From Clostridia bacterium (GTDB lineage: Bacteria > Bacillota > Clostridia > TANB77 > CAG-508), in NCBI GenBank assembly GCA_900752095.1, contig CAADUD010000111.1:1-9357 (forward strand): a DNA stretch of 9,357 bases, read 5' to 3'. Below the pieces are notes generated by a model. The model saw nothing but the letters and a program-made list of their open reading frames with translations. It searched no databases and was not told the DNA's origin. Below, in pieces: positions 1-6,500 of this stretch; the stretch's first letter is position 1, and each line of letters begins with the position of its first letter. Both the position numbers and the translations under genes were made by a program.

Positions 1-2
1 TA

Positions 3-2183
3 GAAAGTGAGCAAATTATAGCAGACCAAACAATAGATGTAATCCCAACAGGAGAAGGAACCTATGAAGTAACAACCGTGCCAGGCTATGTGTTTGAAGT
101 AACTTTAGAACCAAGTGAAGACAATATTCAAAACATATTAATAGACTACATAGGAAAAGGGGAAAACTTAAATATAGGAATAAGATTAGTAAATGTAACA
201 ACTAGTAGTATAGAAATAGAACTAGTAAGAACAGAAGGAGCAAGTGGTTTTCAATATTCCATTAAAAAACAAGGGGAAGAATATGGAGTAGCAGAAGAAA
301 AAGAAGAAACACACCATACCTATAGTAACTTAGAACAAGGTGGAATCTACACCATAAAAGTAGAAGCAACTAAAAAAGGAGAACCAAAAGTAGTAGAAAG
401 AACAGTACAAGTAGGAGAAATACCATTAGCAATCGCATTAAAAAATATAACTTGGAGTAATGGGCAAGCAACAGCAGTAATTGGAACAGAAGAAGGATAT
501 CAAATAGAATGGCAAAAAGATAATGTCACAGAAGGAAGTTGGACAAGAGAAAATGTAGGAATAAAAGAAGTAAGCATACCAAATTTAGTAAATGGAAGTA
601 CTATTTTTGCAAGACTTTATGATGGAATAAACAGTGGAAAATATGTAACGATTAATATTATGGATAATAAAGCACCAGAAGTAACCATAAAATTAAGTGG
701 AACAACAGCAGAAATAGGAAAAGGAATAACAGCACAAGTAACATTAGTAGATAACGAAAGTGGAATTAATATAGGAGGTTCTAAATGGATCTACAATACA
801 ACAAGTAGTCCAATAGGAACAGAAGAAACAAGTTATACAGAAACATTTTCAGGAACAAACATGCCAATTACATTAGATTTAAAGGCTACTACAGGAGGAG
901 AATATTACTTGCACATTCTAGCAATAGACCAAGCAGGAAATAAAACAGAAGAAATAAGTTCAAAAGTAGAAGTAAGTACAATCCCAGAAAACTGGAAAGC
1001 AACCACAGAAGATGATCCAAATTGGTACAATTATGGAACAGAAGTAAATGCACCCGTATTAGGAAAAGAAATGACACCAATTATTTATGTAGGAGAAAAC
1101 AATCCAGGAAATTTAACCAGTAAAAAATGGGCAAATGCGGTAACCAGTGATGGAAGTATGTGGGTATGGATACCAAGATATGCATATCAAATAGCAGATA
1201 ATTATCATACCAATAGTGCAACAGGAGGAACCATTAATATTGAATTTTTACAAGGAACCACAAATGTAGGAAGAACAGGAAAACCAATAGTAGAATATAA
1301 TGAAACAACAACGAATAATTTCACCAAATTCCCAGAGGGTTATGTAATTCACCCGGGATTTGAATATAGTAGTACAGCAGAAGGACTATGGATAGCAAAA
1401 TTTGAGGCAAGCCAAAGTGACGCAGGAGCAAACACGGCAGATTATGAAAATTCGACAGGAGGAACTAGTGGAATTATTAAAATCCAACCAGGAGTCAATA
1501 GCTGGAGAAAAATAACTGTAAATAATATTTATACCAAATGCTTAAATTATGATAAAGATACCTTAAAAGACGAAAGTTTAAATAGCCATATGATGAAAAA
1601 TACAGAATGGGGGGCAGTAGCATACTTGGCACAAAGTGTGTATGGAAAAAATACAGAAGTATGGATCAATCCAAACAGTAACTATTTAACAGGGCATGCA
1701 GGAAGTGGACCAAGTGTAGAAGGTACAACAAGTACATCTCCATACAATAGTGGAAATGGCCCACAAGCAAGTACAACGGGAAATGTGTATGGAGTATATG
1801 ATATGAATGGATGCTCAATTGAATATACCGCAGCCCATGTAAATAACGGAAATGGAAGTTTAACAAGTAATGGAGCAAGTTTAGTAAATGGAGTAGCTTA
1901 TACAAAAGATGTGTATACAAAAGGGTCGTTAGATGATATGCAGACTAACTATGCAGCAGCAGCAAGTAAATATGGAGATGCAGTATATGAAACATCATCT
2001 AACGTAAATGGTAGATACTCGTGGTATGGCGTCTTAGCGCGCATCCCTTACTCGACTAATCCGTTCTTCTTCCACGGGGGCTATTACGGTAATACGTCTG
2101 CTGCCGGTCTCTTCTGTTTCGGCAGCTACAATGGCAGTGCCGTCAGCAACTACGGCTTCCGTCCGGTGCTCGTGGCACTTTAA
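3..2183 (+). CDS. Surface/pilin-like protein with Ig-like repeats and C-terminal FGE/C-type-lectin-like domain; DGR target (5' partial)
   Basis: The reading frame is open from base 3, so the true start lies upstream; the GTG at 78 is internal and has no ribosome binding site. The visible 726 residues begin with Thr/Glu/Gly-rich beta-type repeats (to about base 660). An Ig-like segment follows (about 660-975, starting NKAPEVTIKL, containing AIDQAGNKTEE). After that comes a formylglycine-generating-enzyme/C-type-lectin-like domain (about 1120-2180) with landmarks SDGSMWVWIPRYAY, LWIAKFEAS, MMKNTEWGAVAYL, GNVYGVYDMNG and the end GFRPVLVAL. From memory of the family, such proteins are common in gut clostridia and often carry a type IV prepilin-like N-terminus; that part cannot be seen here. 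No enzymatic role is claimed: the fold is used as a binding scaffold in known DGR targets. The last ~165 bases differ sharply in composition (see the VR entry). A surface ligand-binding role is inferred. Confidence 0.88.
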   Translation, partial: ESEQIIADQTIDVIPTGEGTYEVTTVPGYVFEVTLEPSEDNIQNILIDYIGKGENLNIGIRLVNVTTSSIEIELVRTEGASGFQYSIKKQGEEYGVAEEKEETHHTYSNLEQGGIYTIKVEATKKGEPKVVERTVQVGEIPLAIALKNITWSNGQATAVIGTEEGYQIEWQKDNVTEGSWTRENVGIKEVSIPNLVNGSTIFARLYDGINSGKYVTINIMDNKAPEVTIKLSGTTAEIGKGITAQVTLVDNESGINIGGSKWIYNTTSSPIGTEETSYTETFSGTNMPITLDLKATTGGEYYLHILAIDQAGNKTEEISSKVEVSTIPENWKATTEDDPNWYNYGTEVNAPVLGKEMTPIIYVGENNPGNLTSKKWANAVTSDGSMWVWIPRYAYQIADNYHTNSATGGTINIEFLQGTTNVGRTGKPIVEYNETTTNNFTKFPEGYVIHPGFEYSSTAEGLWIAKFEASQSDAGANTADYENSTGGTSGIIKIQPGVNSWRKITVNNIYTKCLNYDKDTLKDESLNSHMMKNTEWGAVAYLAQSVYGKNTEVWINPNSNYLTGHAGSGPSVEGTTSTSPYNSGNGPQASTTGNVYGVYDMNGCSIEYTAAHVNNGNGSLTSNGASLVNGVAYTKDVYTKGSLDDMQTNYAAAASKYGDAVYETSSNVNGRYSWYGVLARIPYSTNPFFFHGGYYGNTSAAGLFCFGSYNGSAVSNYGFRPVLVAL
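2016..2180 (+). other. Probable DGR variable region (VR) encoding the lectin C-terminus
   Basis: By hand count, 2028-2180 (51 codons) holds 22 A, 44 T and 87 G+C, about 57% GC and 14% A, inside a gene that is otherwise very A-rich. Forty-one of the 51 codons end in C or T, whereas the preceding gene body favours A-ending codons. This is the pattern expected when AAC/AAT codons of a template repeat are randomised at adenines: first and second bases vary and the pyrimidine third base is kept. Fixed-looking blocks (PFF, HGG, AGLF, GFRPVLVAL) alternate with variable-looking positions (GVLARI, YYGNTS, CFGSYNG, AVSNY). Location at the extreme C-terminus of a C-type-lectin-like fold is the classical DGR arrangement. 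The left boundary is approximate, because no template is available to align. Confidence 0.75.
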
Positions 2184-2221
2184 GGTGACCCTGTTCCCGA
2201 TCCTTTTATGTGGCGGTGTAC
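2184..2221 (+). other. GC-rich non-coding tail continuing past the stop codon, possible homing/IMH-type sequence
   Basis: After the TAA the GC-rich composition continues for about 38 bases (GGTGACCCTG... to ...GGCGGTGTAC) before returning to A/T-rich sequence. There is no codon reason for this, so the composition shift belongs to the DNA block rather than to the protein. In known DGRs an initiation-of-mutagenic-homing (IMH) element marks the 3' border of the variable region, and template and target share sequence there. Assignment as such an element is inference. No clear inverted repeat was found inside it. Confidence 0.4.
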
Positions 2222-2253
2222 TTTAAATCTTGATACTCGGATAAAAAATAAGA

Positions 2254-2284
2254 AAAAAATACAACAGTTTTGTTGTATTTTTTC
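2254..2284 (+). terminator. Intrinsic terminator after the surface-protein gene (possibly bidirectional)
   Basis: A perfect 13-bp stem (AAAAAATACAACA at 2254-2266 with TGTTGTATTTTTT at 2271-2283) closes a GTTT loop at 2267-2270. The 3' arm ends in six T. The matching A run on the 5' side would give a U tract on the minus strand too. It lies about 70 bases after the upstream stop and before the promoter of the next gene. The stem contains few GC pairs, so its strength is uncertain. Confidence 0.7.
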
Positions 2285-2300
2285 TATTTCTTGATATAAT
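2273..2300 (+). promoter_or_regulatory. Probable sigma-A promoter of the phosphofructokinase operon
   Basis: A perfect -10 box TATAAT lies at 2295-2300. TTGTAT at 2273-2278 sits 16 bases upstream and matches the -35 consensus TTGACA at four of six positions. It overlaps the 3' arm of the preceding terminator. Transcription would start near 2307, about 50 bases before the ATG at 2356. Confidence 0.6.
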
Positions 2301-2355
2301 AATAGAAAAAGTTACAAATAATAAGTTAACAAAGATACGAAAGGATGGAAAAGAT

Positions 2356-3498
2356 ATGTTAAAAAAAGTAGCTATTTTAGCAAATGGTGGAGATGTTTCG
2401 GGTTTTAATGCTGTTATTCGTGCTATTATCAAAACTGCAGAAAATAATGATGTAGAATGTTATGGTTTTATTGATGGATATAGAGGTTTATTACAAAATA
2501 ATTTGGTACAATTATGTACAAATGCTACAGGAAATGCAATTGGTATTTTACCAAAGGGTGGTTCTATCATAGGTTCTTCTACAAATGCTAATGTATTTTG
2601 TTATCCTGTGGAAGAAAATGGAAAAACAGTTTATAAAGATTTATCAGACCAATGTGTAGAAAATATTAAAAAGGACGGTATTGATTGTTTGTTTACTTTA
2701 GGAGGAGATGGAACTCAAAAATCTGCAAGGGATTTATCTTTAAAAGGTATTAATGTTATTGGTGTACCAAAAACAATTGACAATGATGTTGCTTGTACAG
2801 AGATTACTTTTGGATATAATACCGCTGTTTCTATTGCAGCAGAAGCTTTAGATAGGCTTCATACAACTGGTGCAACTCACCATAGAATTATGGTGTTAGA
2901 GGTTATGGGAAGGTATGCAGGTTGGATTGCTCTAGAATCAGCTATAGCAGGGGGAGCAGATGTAGCTTTAATTCCAGAAATTCCTTATGATATTAACAAA
3001 GCAGCACAAAAAGTAATTAACCGTAAAAACCGTGGAAAAGAGTTTAGTATTGTAGTAGTAGCAGAAGGTGCAAAACCAATTGGTGGAGATATTTCTGTAA
3101 AAGCTGTTGGAAACAAAGGAAAGGGTGTAGATAATAATAAACTAGGGGGAGCAGGAGAAAAAGTAGCAGCACAGTTACAAGAGTTAACAGGGTTAGAGGC
3201 AAGATGTACGGTTCTTGGCTATATGCAAAGAGGAGGAAGTCCTACTTCTTTTGATAGAGTACTTTCTACAAAATATGGTGCAAAAGCAATGGAACTTGCA
3301 TTAGAAGGAAAGTTTAATGTTTTAACTGTTATTAAAGATGGCAGATTAAACAGTGTTCCTTTAGAATGTGTAGTAGGAAATAATACAGAAATTGGTGCTG
3401 TTTCTGGAAATACCCCAGAAAGCAATATTCGTAAAGTAGATATGAATGATGATTTAGTAAAAACAGCAAGACATATAGGAATTAATTTAGGAGATTAG
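2356..3498 (+). CDS. 6-phosphofructokinase (group III / mixed signature)
   Basis: This 380-residue cytoplasmic enzyme phosphorylates fructose 6-phosphate to fructose 1,6-bisphosphate in glycolysis. Visible motifs are GGDVSGFN (residues 11-18), the phosphoryl-donor loop GGDGT (116-120), the catalytic PKTIDND (138-144, with Asp142 as the general base), MGRYAG (184-189, sugar-phosphate binding) and LGYMQRGGSP near 287-296. The two positions that sort donor specificity are Gly119 (E. coli Gly104; Asp in pyrophosphate enzymes) and Lys139 (E. coli Gly124; Lys in pyrophosphate enzymes). This Gly/Lys mixture is known in group III enzymes such as actinobacterial ATP-dependent PFKs, so ATP is the likelier donor but not certain. 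At 380 residues it is longer than the ~320 of classical PfkA, as expected for this group. The ATG is preceded by AAGGA at 2341-2345. argS follows after 41 bases. Confidence 0.95.
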   Translation: MLKKVAILANGGDVSGFNAVIRAIIKTAENNDVECYGFIDGYRGLLQNNLVQLCTNATGNAIGILPKGGSIIGSSTNANVFCYPVEENGKTVYKDLSDQCVENIKKDGIDCLFTLGGDGTQKSARDLSLKGINVIGVPKTIDNDVACTEITFGYNTAVSIAAEALDRLHTTGATHHRIMVLEVMGRYAGWIALESAIAGGADVALIPEIPYDINKAAQKVINRKNRGKEFSIVVVAEGAKPIGGDISVKAVGNKGKGVDNNKLGGAGEKVAAQLQELTGLEARCTVLGYMQRGGSPTSFDRVLSTKYGAKAMELALEGKFNVLTVIKDGRLNSVPLECVVGNNTEIGAVSGNTPESNIRKVDMNDDLVKTARHIGINLGD

Positions 3499-3539
3499 AA
3501 AAATACAAGACAAGTAAAAAATAAGGAGATAAAACAAAA

Positions 3540-5249
3540 ATGGTAGATTTTAAACAAAAAATAGCAGATCAAATTAGTAAAGTAACTAATATTTCACAAG
3601 AAGAAATTTATGGATATATAGAAGTACCATCTAATGAAAAAATGGGGGATTTTTCGTTCCCTTGTTTTAAATTAGCTAAAACTTTAAAAAAGGCACCACA
3701 AACCATTGCAGAAGATATACAATTCAAAATAGAATTGGAAGAAAACTTAGTAGAAAAAATAGAGGTAGTAAATGGGTATTTAAATTTCCATATTCATCCA
3801 CAAGCATATATTTCTAATGTATTAACAGAAATTGCAAAACAAAAAGAAAATTATGGAAAAAGTATTATTGGAGAAGGTAAAACAATTGTTATTGATTATT
3901 CTGCACCAAATATTGCAAAACCTTTCCATATTGGACATTTACGTTCTACTGTAATTGGAAGTGCTATTTATAAAACTTATCAACATTTAGGATATCATTG
4001 TATAGGGATTAACCATTTAGGTGATTATGGAACTCAATTTGGAAAACTAATTGAAGGATATAAAAGATGGGGACAAGAATACAATATTGAAGAAAATCCT
4101 ATTGATGAGTTAACTAAAATTTATGTTAGAATTAATAATTTGTGCAAAGAAGATGAAAGTGTATTAGAAGAATGTAGAAATAATTTTAAAAAGTTGGAAG
4201 ATAAAGATCCTTATTGTGTAGAACTATGGACAAAATTTAGAGAGCTTAGCTTAAAAGAATTTCAAAAAGTATATGATTTATTACAAGTAACATTTGACTC
4301 TTGGAATGGAGAAGCTTTTTATTCAGATAAAATGCAAGAAATAATTGATATTCTAAAACAAAAAAATCTACTCGTTCCATCAGAAGGAGCAACGGTAGTA
4401 AATTTAGAAGATAAACAAATGCCACCATGTATTATAGAAAAAACAAATGGTTCTACTACATATGCAACTCGTGACTTGGCAGCTATTCTTTATCGTGCAA
4501 GAACTTATGATTTTGATAAAGCAATTTATGTTACGTCTTATGAGCAAATCTTACATTTTAAGCAAATATTTGAAGTAGCAAAACATTTAAATTTAGATGA
4601 AAAATATACAAACAATTTAGTACATGTACCTTTTGGTATGGTTCAACTAAAAAGTGGTAAAATGTCAACAAGAGAAGGAAATGTTATTAAATTAGAAGAA
4701 TTATTAAATGAAGCAATTCATAGAGTAATGCAAATTATGGATGAAAAAAATCCAAATTTAGAAAACAAAGAAGAAATTGCTAAAAAAATAGGAATTGGTG
4801 CAGTTATTTTTAATGATTTATATAATAGCAGAATTAAAGACGAAATTTTTGATTGGGATACTATGCTAAACTTTAATGGAGAAACAGGACCATATATGCA
4901 ATATATTTATGTAAGAACAAAAAGCTTATTGGAAAAAGCAGGATATATTCCAAAGATAGAAAATGTGGACTTTACTAAATTACAAGATGATGCTTCTTTA
5001 AAAGTAATCAAATTAATTTATACTTTTGAAGATATTTTAAAACAATCAGCTGAAAAATATGAGCCATACATAATTGCAAGATATTTGATACATTTAGCAC
5101 AAGCTTTTAGTAGTTTTTATAATGAAAATAAGATTATAGGAGAAGAAAAGGAATTGCAAGATGCAAGATTATTCCTAACCTACAGTGTAGGAATTGTACT
5201 TAAAATAGGAGCTGGTTTATTAGGAATTCAAATGCCAGATAAAATGTAA
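3540..5249 (+). CDS. argS: Arginyl-tRNA synthetase (ArgRS)
   Basis: This class Ia synthetase charges tRNA-Arg with arginine using ATP, in the cytoplasm. The 569 residues match the usual bacterial length of about 550-590. An N-terminal additional domain (residues 1-100, containing MGDFSFPCFKLAK) is followed by the catalytic domain with APNIAKPFHIGHLRST (HIGH at 130-133), NHLGDYGTQFGKL, and the KMSKS-equivalent KMSTR at 374-378 (followed by EGNVIKLEELL). The C-terminal helical DALR-type anticodon-binding domain covers about 450-569 (ETGPYMQYIYVRT, SSFYN, ending GIQMPDKM). The KMSTR form is a normal bacterial ArgRS variant. The start at 3540 is supported by AAGGAGAT at 3523-3530. The 41-base gap to the phosphofructokinase gene, without a terminator, suggests co-transcription. 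Confidence 0.98.
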   Translation: MVDFKQKIADQISKVTNISQEEIYGYIEVPSNEKMGDFSFPCFKLAKTLKKAPQTIAEDIQFKIELEENLVEKIEVVNGYLNFHIHPQAYISNVLTEIAKQKENYGKSIIGEGKTIVIDYSAPNIAKPFHIGHLRSTVIGSAIYKTYQHLGYHCIGINHLGDYGTQFGKLIEGYKRWGQEYNIEENPIDELTKIYVRINNLCKEDESVLEECRNNFKKLEDKDPYCVELWTKFRELSLKEFQKVYDLLQVTFDSWNGEAFYSDKMQEIIDILKQKNLLVPSEGATVVNLEDKQMPPCIIEKTNGSTTYATRDLAAILYRARTYDFDKAIYVTSYEQILHFKQIFEVAKHLNLDEKYTNNLVHVPFGMVQLKSGKMSTREGNVIKLEELLNEAIHRVMQIMDEKNPNLENKEEIAKKIGIGAVIFNDLYNSRIKDEIFDWDTMLNFNGETGPYMQYIYVRTKSLLEKAGYIPKIENVDFTKLQDDASLKVIKLIYTFEDILKQSAEKYEPYIIARYLIHLAQAFSSFYNENKIIGEEKELQDARLFLTYSVGIVLKIGAGLLGIQMPDKM

Positions 5250-5284
5250 TTAACTAAAAAAACTGTGAGAATCGGAGGAAAGGG

Positions 5285-6175
5285 ATGGAACAATTAGAAG
5301 AACAAAAATATGAAACAAAAGAAGAAGTAAAAAATGAAGAAAAAGTAGTAGAAGGAAAATCCTTAAAAAATCAGAAAACTAGAAAAAAGAAAAAAATTAT
5401 GATATTTGGTTTTCCGATTATAAGATTACTTGCCTATTTTGTTATTTATAGTGTAATAGGTTTTGTAATAGAAACTCTATTTGGACTAGTAACAAAAGGT
5501 GTAATAGAAAGTAGGAAGAGCTTTTTATATGGTCCGTTTTGTGCAATTTATGGAATAGGTGCAGTAGTGATGATAGTGGGGCTTCAAAAATTCAAAAAGA
5601 ATAATTACACTTTATTCTGGGGTGGATTCCTAATCGGTTCTTTCGTAGAATATATTATTAGTTGGATTGGAGAAATTGTTTTCCATGTGAAATGGTGGGA
5701 TTATTCTAATATACCATTCAATCTAAACGGTAGAATTTGTGTATGGTTTTCTCTATTTTGGGGAATTCTAGCTATTTATTTAATGACACATATCCATCCA
5801 AAGATAGATCGATTTTTAGATAAATTTTCACCAAAAATTGTAACGATTATTACTATTACTTTTGTAGTTGTAATGTTTTTAGATTGGTGTATTAGTAGTT
5901 TTGCTTTAAAGATGTTTTTAACTAGGCTAGTGAATAATTATAATTTGGAATTACAGGAGATTAGTACAGTTCAACAAGACAAATATACAAAATTATATGA
6001 AAATGAAACTTTGAGGCCAATTATTGACACTTTCTTCTCAGATGAAATCATGTTAAAAACATTTCCAAACTTAAAAGTAACTAGTAAAGATGGAGAAATT
6101 ATTTGGGTGTGTGATATTCTAAAAGATATACAACCATATTATTTTAGAGTTTTTACACCTAATATAAAAAAATAA
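5285..6175 (+). CDS. CmpB/DUF1113-family integral membrane protein ('putative ABC transporter permease')
   Basis: This is a 296-residue membrane protein. A Lys/Glu-rich, probably cytoplasmic N-terminal stretch (1-40, with KTRKKKK before the first helix) precedes about five hydrophobic segments near 45-66, 84-100, 109-132, 151-168 and 184-206. The stretches SFLYGPFCAIYG and WWDYSNIPFNLNGR followed by CVWFSLFWG are typical of the PF06541 family. These proteins are annotated as ABC transporter permeases, but their function is not established. The C-terminal ~85 residues are soluble and of no type I recognise. The start at 5285 follows GGAGGAA at 5274-5280 and lies only 35 bases after argS, so it is probably in the same operon. 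No cognate ATPase gene is nearby. Confidence 0.8.
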   Translation: MEQLEEQKYETKEEVKNEEKVVEGKSLKNQKTRKKKKIMIFGFPIIRLLAYFVIYSVIGFVIETLFGLVTKGVIESRKSFLYGPFCAIYGIGAVVMIVGLQKFKKNNYTLFWGGFLIGSFVEYIISWIGEIVFHVKWWDYSNIPFNLNGRICVWFSLFWGILAIYLMTHIHPKIDRFLDKFSPKIVTIITITFVVVMFLDWCISSFALKMFLTRLVNNYNLELQEISTVQQDKYTKLYENETLRPIIDTFFSDEIMLKTFPNLKVTSKDGEIIWVCDILKDIQPYYFRVFTPNIKK

Positions 6176-6205
6176 AAACTTGTTATATTTATACTCTAAT
6201 TTAAT

Positions 6206-6355
6206 AGATTAATAAAGATATATTTTTTCACAAGCTTGTTTTATAGGCTTGTGAATTACAGTACACTTTCTTTTTTATAGCTAAAATGTTTCTAAATAAG
6301 TACAAGACAAATTTCCTTGATTACGAAAAATGCAATAATATATCTTTACTAAACT
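6206..6355. repeat. Imperfect inverted repeat enclosing a hairpin; possible structured RNA or element relic
   Basis: Bases 6213-6224 (TAAAGATATATT) are the exact reverse complement of 6337-6348. Pairing resumes beyond single mismatches at 6226-6227/6334-6335 and at 6209-6211/6350-6352, with further partial matches at 6206-6207/6354-6355. The arms enclose about 110 bases, including the 6227-6255 hairpin. In such A/T-rich DNA some of this could be chance, so a function is not claimed. Confidence 0.35.
6227..6255 (+). other. 9-bp hairpin downstream of the CmpB-family gene
   Basis: TTCACAAGC (6227-6235) pairs perfectly with GCTTGTGAA (6247-6255) across an 11-base loop. No T run follows on the plus strand, and the T run lies before the 5' arm, so it is not a standard intrinsic terminator in either direction. 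It could be part of an RNA fold or a weak terminator of the upstream operon. Confidence 0.45.
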
Positions 6356-6444
6356 TAAATATAAGCATAAATAAAAAATATTTAAAAAATACTATTCTTT
6401 TTTTATGGAATATGATAAAATGAAAAATGAAAATTCATAAAGAA

Positions 6445-6474
6445 GTCACAATCTTGTAAAAAAATGGATATGAT
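6445..6474 (+). promoter_or_regulatory. Weak candidate promoter of glmM
   Basis: TATGAT at 6469-6474 (five of six to the -10 consensus) lies 18 bases after GTCACA at 6445-6450 (four of six to -35). Transcription would begin near 6481, giving a short leader with AGGAGG at 6490-6495. A second TATGATAAAAT stretch at 6411-6421 could serve instead but has no clear -35 box. Confidence 0.3.
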
Positions 6475-6500
6475 GTAATAAAAAATGCTAGGAGGAAATC

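Larger units (their letters stand above)
6176..6500. other. 325-base intergenic region without a convincing gene
   Basis: This very A/T-rich gap separates the CmpB-family gene from glmM. I see no tRNA, no known riboswitch and no ORF with a ribosome binding site. It contains a 9-bp hairpin (6227-6255), a longer imperfect inverted repeat around it (6206-6355), and TATGAT-type boxes at 6411-6416 and 6469-6474. AGGAGG at 6490-6495 belongs to glmM. Confidence 0.7.

Noticed and set aside
78..80. GTG at 78 as the start of the surface-protein gene
   Set aside because: The frame is open back to base 3 with the same repeat-like protein character, and no ribosome binding site precedes the GTG, so the gene starts outside the window.
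889..1080. Minus-strand ORF rich in Leu and Phe, with similar ones at 16-201 and 1666-1920
   Set aside because: These are antisense shadows of the A-rich surface-protein gene; their Leu/Tyr/Phe-rich products and missing ribosome binding sites show they are not genes.
2016..2221. GC-rich block as an assembly chimera or contaminant
   Set aside because: The reading frame runs through without a break and the protein ends exactly as this lectin-like family does; the DGR explanation accounts for both the composition and the codon endings.
6227..6255. Hairpin as an intrinsic terminator of the CmpB-family gene
   Set aside because: There is no T run after the 3' arm on the plus strand, and on the minus strand the stem is followed by A residues.
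6286..6423. 45-codon ORF on the plus strand in the gap before glmM
   Set aside because: It has no Shine-Dalgarno sequence, an Asn/Lys/Leu/Ile composition expected from random A/T-rich DNA, and it overlaps the inverted repeat.
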